Positions 23,837-36,289 of a DNA stretch of 64,000 nucleotides are shown here, one piece after another; position 1 is the stretch's first letter, and every line of letters begins with the position of its first letter. Location: assembly GCF_000346465.2 (NCBI RefSeq), contig NC_034010.1:3368941-3432940 (forward strand), in the 5' to 3' direction. Origin of the DNA: Prunus persica (Eukaryota > Streptophyta > Magnoliopsida > Rosales > Rosaceae). A model generated the notes under the pieces. It made no database searches, was not told the DNA's origin, and worked only from the letters and a program-made list of their open reading frames with translations. Position numbers and translations under genes: made by a program.

Positions 23837-24439
23837 CGGCTGTCAAGCCTCATATCAAATTGAGGATCACAACCAGTATAACAACTTTTGTAAAGGGACT
23901 TCACCTAAAAAATTACTGGAAGCGACCGGAAAAGCCGTCGGAAAGTCGCGGCTCGAGGGCCGATCTTCACGGTGTCGATCCGGCTTCCACGGTAATACAA
24001 TGGAGATGGCGTCAGCACGAAAAATGTTCCTTGCAAGGAGAGCAACAAAACCCAACAAACGGTGGCCGTAAACGGCAGGAAAGCTGCTCAAACAGTAACG
24101 GGAACTGTGGCAAAGTATTGACTTTCGATCAAGTATTCGCCTTGCATAGTGACTGTCTGGGCTGGGTCTTGGTCGGGATAGGTAGAAGGGAATGAGATGA
24201 AAGCTTTGGTTTAAGAATCAGGGCGATCGGAGGTCAGACAAAGACGGAATCACGTCGGAAAGTTCCTAGAATATGTATTTTAGTTTTTGGATTCAATTAG
24301 AACATAACAAGTTAAAGCAGTTATTAGAAGTACATACCTGAGTTTGATTTGAGAGTTGAGAAGATTGGATTGCTGTTGTGGTTTCTGCTCTGCTTCCACA
24401 CAAACACAGAGAGAGAGAGAGAGAAGATAGAGAAGGAGA
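23837..24439. other. Leader-like sequence upstream of gag
   Basis: GC-richer than its surroundings. Reading frames are closed in both directions except short ORFs with no domain. On the minus strand a GTATGT donor-like site near 24340 follows TCAAACTCAG, so a spliced 5' leader is possible. No LTR boundaries are seen. Confidence 0.3.
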
Positions 24440-24680
24440 TCTGCAGATTCCCTACTGAGGGAGGAGGGCGCCACCAGTGGGTGGGGGACCGGATTTTGGG
24501 GTCGGGCAGGGGGATAAGAAATCGGGGGGGGGGGGGGGGGGGGGTTTGGGTAAAAGGAGGGTGTGGGGGGAAGGATTTTGGGGTTGAAAGGTGTGGCCTG
24601 GGGAAAGGGGGGAGAAGAAAATCGGCGGTAGGGGGTGCTGGTTTGGGGATTTTTTTTTTTTTTTTTTCTCTTTGTTTCTT
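24440..24680 (+). other. G-rich tract with a 21-G run
   Basis: 24524-24544 is an unbroken run of 21 G. It is surrounded by many further runs of three to six G on the plus strand (for example near 24483, 24507, 24565 and 24606) and followed by a T run at about 24652-24667. Such a tract can form G-quadruplexes on the plus strand. Run lengths of this kind are also error-prone in sequencing. Confidence 0.7.
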
Positions 24681-26471
24681 CAATTTTTCCAAAACATAAT
24701 ATTTTAATCAATTTAAAATTTTAAAAAAACAAAAATGTGGAACCCGTAGCATGTAGGCAACTATCAGAAATCAAAACCACATTTTAATAAATTTAAAAAT
24801 TAGGATATTTAATTGTATAAAAAATAAAAAAAAAGATTAACATGTCTTAAATGTATAACCACAATGTATTAAACTGTAATTAACTCTTTTCGTTTTAACT
24901 CCGATTCGCACATAGTACATGCCTACAAAGTCGTGAGAGTGAGCTCTACTAAATGGAGAAAAGAAAACTCCCAAAACTCGTCGGAATCAAAAGTCTGCCT
25001 TGTTGCTGGTGGTGGTGAGAGTAGCCAATCTCCCTTTAAAATTTCTTTGGACCCAAAAAAAAAAAAAAAAAAAAAGTCAACCAAAATGTCAAAATTCACC
25101 ACTCTAAAGGAAAAGTAGTCAAAGTGCACTAAAATTCCCAAAAAATAATAAACCTTCAAAATTTAATTGCATGTGTTGTGCCTCTTTGTTTAAGACTCTA
25201 AGGTATGTTTGATAGGCCTCACTAGACTGGACTGGATTATATAGCACTTGAAAACTATGTTTGGTAAGAAGGAGGACTAACTTAAATAAGATTGTAGAGT
25301 CCTAACAGTAAAAAAAACCGCATCGCTCGCTCTTCTAATTTAGTGTGGCTGAAACTTGCTTCACAAATTAGCGAGTTGGCAAAATAAAACACGCTAGTCC
25401 TCCAACACCGACAACTTTCAACGCCTCTCTCTCGTTTCGTTCAATATCGACTCCTGCTCTTCTTCCAAGCTATACTCAGGTAAGTTTTTCTGGTCTCTCG
25501 CTTTGCATTACAATTGAGGTAGGGCTTGCAGTTGCAGAGAGATATAGAAGGAGGTGAACCAAAATATATTATTGGGTTATTGCCTTTCAGCGACAACTAT
25601 ATATTTTGGGTGGCTTCAGGCTCTACCATCGCCGTAGAGATTGAAAGGAGGTTTCTTGGGTAAGTATTTGGTTCTAGCCATCAGCTAAATGAAATTTGAA
25701 TTTTGAGTCTTAGCCCCAAGATATTGTGGCACATTTGTATCTGCCATTGCAAGGGCCATGTCAAAATCGGGTCTTGCGATCCCAAGTCCATGGAATGGCA
25801 AATCTTCTTATGTTAATTATTGGTGTACATTAGTTTGATTATGGGGGTTTCAGGTGTGGCTAGAGGATGTGGGTGGCAACACTTGGATGTGTTTGCTTGG
25901 TTTGCTAAACTCGATGGCAACACTTGGCTTTCATTTTACAAATTTCATTTTGGAGCATAGGTATGGAAAAAGGCATGAAGATGAGCTGCCCAAGTTCTGT
26001 AATTTTCTGCCTTGTTCTCTTTTTGGGTTGTTTGTGATTGAATGATTTTTTGTCAAATTGCATGCAGTTCCAATTCGTAGAAGTTCCAAAAAGGGAGAAG
26101 CTGAAAATAATGAAATCAGAAACAGAGAGAGAAGAAACGAAAAGGGATGGTGAAGAGAGAGGAAGAAAAGAGAGAGGGGAGAGAGGAAAGAAGAAAATGC
26201 TTCACTAATTAAATATTAGAATTTATTTGCCTCTTTCCTTAATGAAATAATGAATTGACCAAAAAAAATAAATATTAGAATTTTATTTATTTATAGATTA
26301 AATTTTTTAATTAAATTTAAATATATTAAATATTTATTTTTTAGTCCGACACAGCACCAAACATAGGTCTTCAGTATTTTTATTATCCAGCTTCTTAGTG
26401 CGACGCATAACCAAACGTAGGTCGGCACTTAATCCAGCTTATGCTAATCCTAGATAATCCGATATAGTATC

Positions 26472-26571
26472 NNNNNNNNNNNNNNNNNNNNNNNNNNNNN
26501 NNNNNNNNNNNNNNNNNNNNNNNNNNNNNNNNNNNNNNNNNNNNNNNNNNNNNNNNNNNNNNNNNNNNNNN
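26472..26571. other. Assembly gap (100 N)
   Basis: Exactly 100 N, the usual placeholder for a gap of unknown size. The flanks are inverted versions of the same TIR-element end. Confidence 0.99.
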
Positions 26572-27540
26572 GACCTATGTTTGGTGCTGTGTCGGACTAA
26601 AAAATAATTATGTTATTAATTTATCTCTTTTTCTGTTTTCAGTTTTTTTTTCCAGCCTTTTCTTCTTCTTTTCTCCTCTCTCTCTCTCTCTCTCTCTCTT
26701 CTTTTTGTTATTTTCTTCTTCTTTTTACCTTCCTATTTCATTTAACTTTTTTTTTTCTACTTACCTTTCTTTTTCCACTGTGACCACCCAAAAAAAAACC
26801 TCTCTTTTTCCAACAGAAAAGCCCCCAAACCATTCAAAACACTTTTTCTTTCTTTATCTCTCGAAACCACCATATTTCTCCAAACTAACCCAAAACCTTC
26901 ATCTCCTTGCTGCAAAAAAAAATAAGGAAGCTTGCTGCATAAAAAATAAGGAAGCTTGCTTCCTTGGCCTCCCTAGTTTTGATTTCGGGTCTTTCAATTG
27001 GCCTTTGGGCTAGCTAGATTTGCTTCCGCATCCCCTTCTATTGTTGGAGGTCTTTATTGGCAGAGGCTTGCTAGATGACAGAGCCAACTCATTGATTTGA
27101 GCTCTTTCTCTGTCTCTTGAATTCCACCAGGAAAACTTTTCCTCCTTCCCTTTCAATTTGGCCAATGGTTCAATCATATTATTGGATATTGAACTTTTTG
27201 GTTTTGTTGGTTTCCTGAGTTTATGTCTATATATCAATCTGCCTTTTGACTAGCCCAAGCCAACTTGGAACGGCAACTATAGCTAATTGAGACTCATCAG
27301 CAAGTTTCGATTGGAACTGTGGTTGTGGGGTTTTGAATTTGATTCAAGCAGTTCGAACTTGCGTGTTCAAAATAACACTTTAAAACCCACGTTTGGTAAA
27401 AGAGGGACTAAGATTAATGGGATTATATAGTCCATAAGTCAAAAAAACACCGGACTCGCTCGTCCAATTTAGTGAGGATGAAATGCAGTTCGCAAAATAG
27501 CGAGCGTGCTATTTTGAAAGCGCGAGTTCGACCCACACAG

Positions 27541-27739
27541 CGACCTCCACGAGCTACTCTTGGTTGATGAGTATCTCCTCATTCATGTCTGGCAATATTG
27601 CAGTGACTAGCTCTTTGAACTCGACGGTGTCATTTCCGTTAGCGACGAGGACGTGGAGCTAGTCGCCGGTAGGCTTGAAGCCCAGCGACCGGAGCAGGGT
27701 GGCGAGCTCGAGCTAGGTGAGGCTGTCGTCGGAGTCCAT
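27541..27739 (-). pseudogene. Captured fragment of a calmodulin-like (EF-hand) gene
   Basis: Read from 27739 on the minus strand, the translation runs MDSDDSLT*LELATLLRSLG, then a GD*LHVL block, a VEFKELV loop end and ILPDMNEE. This matches the first EF-hand pair of plant calmodulin-like proteins of the CML15/16/18 type. Codons 9, 27 and 62 are TAG, each where the family normally has glutamine. A few codons of the second EF loop are missing. The fragment lies between TIR-type blocks of the surrounding non-autonomous element, so it is best explained as gene capture (Pack-TIR type), now decayed. No start context or full domain remains. Confidence 0.78.
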
Positions 27740-28572
27740 GTGGAATCTGTATTCAACCTTTTAGTTATAATTCTGAAAACATCTTTTTGATGTTTTCATT
27801 TTAAGAGAATGGATTCAACAAACAGAGCACCGCCATCCGGTCAAACCTGGAGCTCCACCACCTGTACCAAATCGAAAATCAAATGCCACCATCAACAATA
27901 TACATACCAAATTGAACCACCACCATCAAACCCAACCAATCTACCTATCAAAACCAACAATATACATACCAAATTGCAGAGAGATGAGATGAGTTTTGGA
28001 GAGAGAGAACGAGAGAGGTAGGGGAGAGAGGGATATTTTGCATAGAGAATCGAGGTTCGAAGGAAGGAGGAGTGGGTGCTGCAGCATGAAGAGAGTGAAA
28101 AAGAGGGAAGTAAGAAGAAAAGAGACAGAAGAGAAGAGGAAGAAAGAAACGGGCCTGGGATCGGGAAGGAAGGGAAGAAGAAAAGAGGAAGAAAGAAAGA
28201 ACAGGACAAAAAGAAAAAAGAAAGGAGATTAAAAGAAAAATCTAAATTTTTTATTCTTTAAATTATACATTTTTTTTAAAATAAATTTTTTATAAAAATT
28301 TTAGCCTTTAAAAAGTATCATAATTTAAATATTTTTTAAGTCAATATCTCCAATTAAATTTAAATATTACAAGAATTATTTTCTAGTCCGACACAGCACC
28401 AAACATAGGTCTTCACTAATTTTACAATCCAGCTTCTTAGTCTGATACAACACCAAACGTAGGTCAGTACTTAATCCAGTTTAAGCTAATCCGAGCTAAT
28501 CCAAGACAGTCCCAGGACTTAATCCAGTCCATGACAGTCTGCCGTATCAAACGACCCCTAATACCTTTATAA

Positions 28573-28937
28573 GAGCATCTATAGTGGGCTCCCTAAACCA
28601 TCTTATTAGACAAATTTTAAGGAGGATTTGAAAAAATACAACTCCAACTCTGCTCCCTATCCACACCTCCTAATTAGAAAGACCACTATAAGCTCCTAGA
28701 GAAATGACTCCTAGTAGCTCCCTATAATTTAATGATATTTTATTTTATAACCTTTAATTAATGCTAATTATATATATATATATATTGACCAATTAAAAAA
28801 GAGTTATAGTATTTATGAGTCCCTAAACTAGAGAGTATGATTGAAGTTAAAATTTTATAGAGAGCTCCTAAAATAGTTTTTGTATGTTTTTAGATAAATT
28901 TTAACTAAAAAAATAGAGAGCATGATTGTAGATGCTC
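28573..28937 (+). mobile_element. Tourist-like (PIF/Harbinger) MITE, complete
   Basis: 365 bp, with ends GAGCATCTATAG and, inverted, GAGCATCTACAA, and TAA target duplications at 28570-28572 and 28938-28940. It has no coding capacity. It is the reference copy for the split MITE at 4506-4838 and lies 14 bp from the end of the TIR-element cluster. Confidence 0.85.
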
Positions 28938-28940
28938 TAA

Positions 28941-29320
28941 ACCTGCTGAATCCGATTATTTTGAGTCCTTTTTCTCTTCTACTATTTTCTTGTGAGAGTT
29001 TCTGGATTAGTGTGGTATTTACACTACTTGAGAAGGAACTTCAAAATATTGTCCCTACATGGCACCTGAACAGAAGTTAGAATGTGTGTGGAGTGTTGTG
29101 GTCAAACATGGTTACGTGAACACCGAGCAAAAGCATCGTATCTGAAAAGCCATCCAAAAAGAAAAACGAAGTAAGCTCATTACCAAATTAATTAAAATAT
29201 TAAAATATTTATTCAAGATATGAAATAATAAAAGCTAACGTCATTCCTATTTTGAATTTCTGTTATCGGTTGTTATCTGGGAGAGACTTGTACATCCCCT
29301 CTCTCTATATAAACGAGGGA

Positions 29321-29385
<65 letters not shown>
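28941..29385 (+). promoter_or_regulatory. Promoter and GA-rich 5' leader of the aspartyl protease gene
   Basis: TATATAAA at 29306-29313 is followed by a (GA)n microsatellite filling about 29326-29384, immediately before the ATG at 29386. So the whole short 5' leader is essentially GA repeat. Long GA/CT tracts near plant start sites can bind BBR/BPC factors; that role is inferred. From about 29072 the sequence is shared with the pseudogene promoter at 21628. Confidence 0.75.
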
Positions 29386-29387
<2 letters not shown>

Positions 29388-32300
29388 GGCGGCAACTTTT
29401 CTGGGAAAGCTTTTGATCACTGCCGCGGTACTGCTGCCTTCTGCGGTGGTTCTGTGCAGTTTCCCCGCCACTCTGACTCTGGAGAGAGCTTTTCCAACAA
29501 ACCACAGAGTGGAACTGAGTCAACTCAGAGCTAGAGACCGAGTCCGGCATGGAAGGATGTTGCAGCAGTCCTCTAGCGGCGGTGGCGGTGTCATCAATTT
29601 CCCCGTTGGAGGGACCTTCGATCCATACATAGTTGGGTACAGTTTTCTGCCAATTCAGAAATTAATCAACCAAATTTTTTTTTCTTTGTATGATTAAACT
29701 TTTTTCCTTGCAAATGTCACATAACGTGTTTTGCGTGTGTTAGTCCACGTCTTGGTTTTGAATAAGTCATGATTAAACAATATAATTCATTTGATGTCCA
29801 CGTCTTAACAATTTTAGTTGAAGAGTTGTAGTAATTAAACAAACATATTATATCATCATTGACTCAAAACCAATCATTGAATAGGTCTTTTTTTTTTTAA
29901 TACCTTTTTGGGTTTTCTTCTCTTTTACTCATATTTTTGTTTAAGTTATCAAACTGGTAGATGATTTGGTTTTAGAGTAATCTTAAAGGGACATAATCAT
30001 ATCACTACTCAGAGATCATTTTTTTTTTTTTTTTTTTTTTTTGGATTTAGGCTTTATTTCACAAGTGTGAAGTTGGGTACACCTGCAACAGAGTTTTATG
30101 TGCAGATTGATACTGGAAGTGATGTTTTGTGGGTTGGCTGCAATTCCTGCAATGGTTGCCCCAAATCAACTGGACTTAAAGTAAACTCACCTCTTCATTT
30201 ATCCTAATTTAAATCTTGTCAAGTTTTAAAATATCATCAGGAGGGAAAACATACTGCTGAAGTTTCTGAATGAGTGATATGATCCCTCTGGTTTTCATGC
30301 AGATTCAGCTGAAATCTTTTGACCCTAAAAGCTCATCAACTGCCTCATTGGTGTCTTGTTCTGATAAAATATGCTCCCTTGGACTTCAGACACAAGATTC
30401 TAGCTGTGATGCAAAGGATAAGCAGTGTACTTATGGGTTCAAGTACGGTGATGGCAGTGGAACATCGGGCTATTATGTATCAGACTTGTTGCATTTTGAC
30501 ACAGCTGGCGGTGGTCAGTCTGTCACCTCAAACTCTTCAGCTAACATTGTCTTTGGGTAATATATGATGTATTCTTCCCTATAGTTAAGAACAACGGTCT
30601 TATTTCCGTGCGTGATTGTTTTTTTATTTGAACAAAGCCACGAATGGTGAATTTTGAAACAGGTGTAGCACCTCAGCAACCGGGGTCTTGCAGAAAACAG
30701 ATAGAGCAGTTGATGGGATTTTTGGATTTGGACAGCAGGAATTTTCTGTCATCTCACAGCTGTCTTCACAGGGAGTAGCACCAAATGTATTTTCGCACTG
30801 CTTCAAAGGAGATGACACTGGTGGGGGGATACTGGTTCTTGGTGAGATCGTGGATCCTAACATCGTTTATAGCCCGCTTGTCCAAAATCAGTATGTGTAA
30901 AGCAGTACAAGTATATCATTTTATATTTTGTGAAACTAAATGGAACTATAGTGAGCTCTACAGCATGACTAACAGTTATATTCACATGCATCATTGCAGA
31001 CAGCTCTTTTTTAGGCTGTAACCCATGGCTATTTTCTAGTTTGAAATTTATGACTTAACTACTCATGTTGCCAGAACAGTACCGTTTAATTGAATACATT
31101 TCAGTGGAGGGTGAAAAATAATTATATTTTGGAAAAAATTCCATAGAGAGATAAATAGAGCCCTGAGGAACTACTTGAAGATCTTAACATGTGAAGTAGC
31201 TCTTAATTGCAGCAAAAGCTTGGCCCTCTCTCAATTCTATTTTGAAATGTTGGATGTTATGCTTCCTTTTCCCTATTCATTTTGTAAGGCATAAATTTTT
31301 TTAATCATATAAAGCTTGGCTGCTGTAACTTTAACTATATCTACTGGGATGCTCGGAATTTCAGGCCTCATTATAACTTAAATCTGGAGAGCATTAGTGT
31401 TAACGGCCAAACGCTAGCCATTGATCCATCAGTTTTTTCAACATCAAGCAACCAAGGAACAATAGTTGATTCTGGGACAACTTTGGCATACCTTGCAGAA
31501 GATGCATATGATCCTTTTGTCAATGCTGTAATTTTCTGTTTAAAAAAACTTTACTGTTTAACTGATCTATTTAACTTCTGGTGATTCTTGATCTCTACTT
31601 TTAGTTTTTAAAGTTTCAACCTGAATTAAGTCTTTGGGGAAAATTAAAGCTGGATTGTTGTTTGATTTTAATAGATGGCTAAGGAAGTGAAACAAAAGGT
31701 GAATAACATGTTATTTTGTTTCTTTGCAGATAACAAGCGCTGTCTCACAATCTGTGACCCCTGTTACCTCCCAGGGAGAACAATGCTACATAGTCACATC
31801 CAGGTTCACATTTTGAATATTTTATCTAAGTGGATTCAACGTTTGAGGGCTGCTAATATTTCATTTCAATTGTAATTCTTAAAGTGTGTTTTTCTCCATT
31901 CAGCATCACTGATATATTTCCTCAAGTTAGCTTGAACTTTGCTGGTAATGCATCCATGATTCTGAGACCGGAGGACTACCTTTTGCAGCAGAATTCTGTA
32001 GTGAGTTTATTTTTCTGTACTTCTTATTTATTTCTTCCCTTGATTTTCAAGTGTTGAAAGCTTGTGCAGATGTTTTCATTTAGTCCAAAATTGTGATAAA
32101 CAACTTCTTTTGTTGTACAATTTGCTTCTGTCTACTCTTTAAGCTAGTTTTGGCTTTCCGTAGACTGTCTTCTATTTTTTTAAGTAATTGAACTGGCAAT
32201 CACAATTCAAGGTAGTGTACCTCTCCAATCACATAACCTAATGCAATTTCCCAAATATTTGTAATCCTAATGCGTAAAACAAATGCCTCCAAGCCGATTA

Positions 32301-33462
32301 GAAAGAATGTATGATAAGATTAAAGCATGAAGCTAGCTAAACATTTCAGCTACACCATGTTAGTGTGGAAGAAACAATATGTTCCGGATTCTGTCAACTT
32401 TTTTTTGGTTTCCTCCAAAATAGACAGACTTTGACGTCTAAATCATTTTAAGCAGGACTAGCTTGCATTAGGCTATAGGAATCTCTAAGAATGTTCCATC
32501 TACAGAAATATGGTACATTTTCCAATTACAGTATGTTCTTAGATATCTCTTCCTTGGCTCTTTCTTTCTCTGCTTCTGTCCTTGGCTGCGGTTTCTGTTT
32601 CAAAGTTTCGCAAACTGCACATCATTCGAACAAGCTTTACCCTTCTCTATGAAATCAAGTTTTATCCTATAACTGTGTAACTGTTTTTTTAAATTTAAAT
32701 CCTGCATCTTGAACTGAAATAGGGAATTTTTTTCTTCTCTTTGTTCCAGAGTGGTGATGAAGTTTGGTGCATTGGCATCCAGAAAAGTGACGGTCAAGAT
32801 ATAACTGTATTGGGAGGTATGATAAATAAATTCAAATATATTAGTTAAGTTTGTTCAAATTTATCAGTCATCATTTCTCATATCAAATTCTTTTTAATGG
32901 CTTACTCTAGTAGTTCAGAAGTTTCAACCTTTCCAAATGTAGTACATTTTCTTATCTGTTTATTTAGTTTTGTGTTTTGTTATTGAGTTCTCTTTTCACT
33001 AAAAGAACATTGACACAATTGTCATCCTCTTTCGCAGACCTCATCCTGAAAGACAAAATCATTGTCTATGATTTGGCCAATCAAAGGATTGGTTGGACTC
33101 AATATGACTGTAAGTAGGGATATTAGTTATTTCTTATTCCAAGTTCATCACTCAATTCTCCGACCACGAAAATTATATTCGAAAACTATAAAAAAAGTAG
33201 AAAAAAAAAAAAAAAAAAAAAAAACAGGAGAAAAGCAATGGAGTTTCTATCCTGCATTCTGATTGTATGTGTATGAATGTTTCTCTCAGGTTCAACATCA
33301 GTCAGTGTCTCTACAAATACTAGCAAAGGAACTGCATCTGTTAATGCAGGGTCCATAAACGTTAGCAGTTCAGCGTGCAGCGAGCCTTTCAAGCTTGTAC
33401 CGATAAGCATGGTGGCTTTCCTTGTTCACATATCAGTCATTTACATTTTCCCATTCTTATAG
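29386..33462 (+). CDS. A1 family aspartyl protease, secreted and probably GPI-anchored
   Basis: Ten exons: 29386-29636, 30051-30180, 30303-30556, 30663-30890, 31365-31527, 31730-31803, 31904-32000, 32750-32816, 33038-33109, 33290-33462. All introns are GT-AG and lengths sum to 1509 bases, 502 residues, the usual size for this plant group. Residues 1-26 or so form a signal peptide ([14 protein letters not shown]). The two catalytic sites are DTGSDVLW (Asp about 104) and VDSGTT (Asp about 323). Cysteine-rich segments ([22 protein letters not shown]) match the plant APF/A36-type proteases. The C-terminus ends in a Ser-rich linker and a hydrophobic tail (about the last 20 residues), typical of a GPI signal. 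It would cleave proteins at the cell surface or in the secretory path. A truncated copy lies 7.5 kb upstream. Confidence 0.93.
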
Positions 33463-34170
33463 CACCGATAGGCGTTTGGTCTACATGACAGGATTGTTTC
33501 TCAGGGATGAGATTAGCTCATTGCACATATTGTGCAATAGGTCTCTTACCATTCTTTGTTTGACAATACTTTGCAAGCGATTCTGTAGTTTTTCATAAGT
33601 TCAGCAAGATCATACAAGCAGTTTTACAGCAGTCTGGCAGTTTGTTTGTAGCTGCTCACTGTGGAGCAGATTTGGTCTTTTTTTTAATTTCTGTTTTTTG
33701 TTTTTTTGGTCAAATTTTTATTTTTTGTTTTTGGTTGGGACTATTATTTCTTAATTTGAGGCACATTGAGGTACAGATTTCCTTAGCTTGATTGGCATTA
33801 TTGTAAATGGCATTGATAAAATTATTCATTTCATACATTATACATACCAAATTTAGACTAACTATAGCATCTTCATAGAAGTGTTAGATTTTCTGTATAT
33901 GTTCATAATCTTTCACACATCCTGAAATATATAAAAGACATACCTGGCGTCATCTTCCTTGAGGACGATCTCTGGATTCATCAAATTGCAGCAGTAGCAT
34001 CACGAGCAAAGTCACGAATGACTTAAGACTTATGCTCTCTCTCAGAAACTATTTTAGCTATCTCTTTATGATGAGATTAGGGTTAGATAACATATAGGGC
34101 TAGGTCAAGTCGTCTCTACTCATCACCGGGGGCCAACTTGACTAACACTCTAAGCCCATCAAGCAACGGT
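33463..34170. other. 3' flank of the protease gene and end of the viral fragment
   Basis: No gene is visible. The first few hundred bases are probably the protease 3'UTR. I looked here, on the minus strand, for the reverse transcriptase that should follow the viral protease and found no recognisable RT motif, so the viral sequence seems to stop near 34130-34170. Confidence 0.5.
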
Positions 34171-34500
34171 TCATGCAAAAGGAAATAAATATGACCCTTT
34201 CAATTGGCTACTTTCTGGTCTAGCTAGTTTTTGCCTAAATTGTTCTAGCACTAACTCTTTTTTGATTACACTTTTTGTGCTTCCTGTATCTATCATGGCT
34301 GTTGTTTTAAATTTATTTTCTTTTGACAATTCTAACTCAAAATTAATTGTTATTAATGAACTAGTCTTTTGTTTTTCTATACTAGGGCAATTATTCTTTT
34401 GATTATTGTTATCTATTTCAACTGTATTTATTTCTATTGATCTATTATTGAAACAAGGTTTATAATAAACTATTGTCTTTGTGTAATATTTTTCTACCAC
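34171..34500 (-). pseudogene. Viral aspartic protease remnant
   Basis: An open block of about 109 codons with the retroviral-type active-site D-T-G-S at 34282-34290, followed by a hydrophobic strand. It ends at a stop at 34171 with no reverse transcriptase after it. Confidence 0.72.
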
Positions 34501-34789
34501 TATTTTCTTACATTGATTATATTTTTGAGGTCATCCTAAATTAACATATTTAAATTCTTCATGCTCTTTTTGTTCTTCAAACATACACATATATTCATCT
34601 GATTCACTATCGGAATTACTAGAGTAATCTAATTCTGATTCTAAGTCTAAGGCATTAACACTATAAATACTTTCATTATCAGTTAGGTTATCATCTAGAC
34701 TATAGATTGATTCTAAGTCCTCATCATCTTCTAATTGAAATTGCTCAATTAACTGTATTTTTTCTCTAGGTTATTTTCCAAATTTGGGA

Positions 34790-35945
34790 CACTTAGGTCT
34801 AATATGTCTTACTTCACCACAAAGATAACATTTACATGTACTTTACATTTTCTAATCCATGGTTTATTTTTTATTTTCCTAAATTGTTTAGGGATATATT
34901 TTCTTCTTCTAAAAGTTTTTGAATGTTGAATTCTAAAATGTTTTATATTGTTGTTTATAAGGTCTATATTTTTTATAACTTTTTCTGTATGGCTTATTCT
35001 GCCTAAATTTTCTATAACATCCATACTATTTAGGTAAATCTATGTTTTTACAACTCATGTAAAATTGTTTTCTAATTTGTCTTTTTGCTTTTATTTGACT
35101 ACATTCTGATCGTAATATATCATATACATGTTGTATTCTTGCTCATATTGATACATCTAATTTCCGAGGGTGTTTTTGTCATTCATTCCAAATTCTTTCT
35201 CCTATTGGTCCTTTAATTTTTGTCATATAAGTATCTAATAAATTAAGATCATCAATTCTACCTGTTCTACCTAAATACTTGAAAAAGTCTGAAGTATATT
35301 CACTAATATATTGCAAATCACAAATTTGTAGTTATTCTAAATTTCTTGTAGCTCTAATTTGTTCTTGTTCATTTCTACCATCTAATCTATTATGATTTAA
35401 AAATTCATATTTAATTAATTTAACAAAAGCATCTATATTAAACATTTCTTTTGCTGCTTGATGTTCTCTTGGATTTTTAGTTTTTCATGCTTGGAAATAA
35501 TAAAAAATCATTCGTCTAAAGTATGTTCAAAGTAATCTAACATGTCTTTATTATTACTAAAATCTAACATTAATGCTGCATGTACACATCCTTTTTCCCA
35601 TCTTTCTATAGTTTTTTTCCAATCCTGTGGGTCTACATGAACTAAATTTAATATATTTCTTGCTAAACTAATTTGTTCAATTCCTTTATAACGGATTTTA
35701 TTTTTTCTTATTCCAAATGCTTTTTGTTGAAAAGCATTTCTACCAGTTTCTTCATTATTTTCTCTGTATGGTTCATTGGTTTGTCTAAGATTTTGTTGAT
35801 CTGTTCTACTTGCAGGCGCTACAAATGGTCCGGTTGAACTATACTGATCTTCTACTGGCATGCATTCTACTTCAATTAACATATTTTGATATTCTTTTTC
35901 TCCTAAAATATGTTCTAATCCTATATTTAAAATTAAATCTTCCAT
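34790..35945 (-). pseudogene. Viral coat protein remnant with CCHC knuckle
   Basis: One open block (35945-35508) resembles the central coat-protein region, with a conserved tryptophan/lysine stretch near 35600-35650. The reading is then broken by many stops to about 35024. A basic Arg/Lys-rich region follows, and at about 34845-34790, in a shifted frame, a CX2CX4HX4C zinc knuckle typical of the caulimovirid coat protein. There are several frame breaks. Confidence 0.7.
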
Positions 35946-36289
35946 TTCTTTATCTGATAATCTATGTAATCCTAAATCATAAGTTCTATATTTTTATATA
36001 TATTCTTTTTCATCTAAATTATCTATGTCATCTATGAGTTTATCAACTATATTATCAAAATTATGCTCAATCATATTTATTTCTAAATTATCAAATGCCT
36101 TGTGTATTTCTTCTTCTAATTCACTCTCTAAGTCTTCTATATCATTTATTTGTTTATAATTAGTAAATCTTACTACTGCTTCACCTATACGATTTTCAAA
36201 GATTTGTGCTTTATCAGGTTGTTTATTTTTTGTTACTTGTAGGTTGGGTAAAATTCATTCTGTTCATTCTAAAAAACTATTATCCACTG

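Larger units (their letters stand above)
25203..28558. mobile_element. Cluster of related non-autonomous TIR elements (PIF/Harbinger-like), containing a scaffold gap
   Basis: The outer ends are GGTATGTTTGATAGG at 25203 and, inverted, GGGGTCGTTTGATACGG ending at 28558. Both are flanked by TAA. Inside are repeated end-type blocks. A block with CTATGTTTGGTAAG..GGAGGACTAA occurs near 25255 and again, diverged, near 27382. AGTCCGACACAGCACCAAAC occurs near 26342 and 28385, and its inverse lies just after the gap at 26580. So at least two elements sit next to each other, with the gap at their junction. The interiors hold CT- and GA-rich DNA, no transposase, and a captured gene fragment at 27541-27739. 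Exact element borders are unresolved. Confidence 0.6.

Noticed and set aside
24280..24711. Overlapping Pro/Ser-rich and Gly-rich ORFs
   Set aside because: Produced by the G-rich tract read in several frames; no start context or domain.
28000..28240. Lys/Glu/Arg-rich ORFs
   Set aside because: Purine-rich low-complexity DNA inside the TIR-element cluster.
29247..29550. Ser/Leu repeat ORFs on the minus strand
   Set aside because: Translation of the GA microsatellite opposite the protease leader and exon 1.
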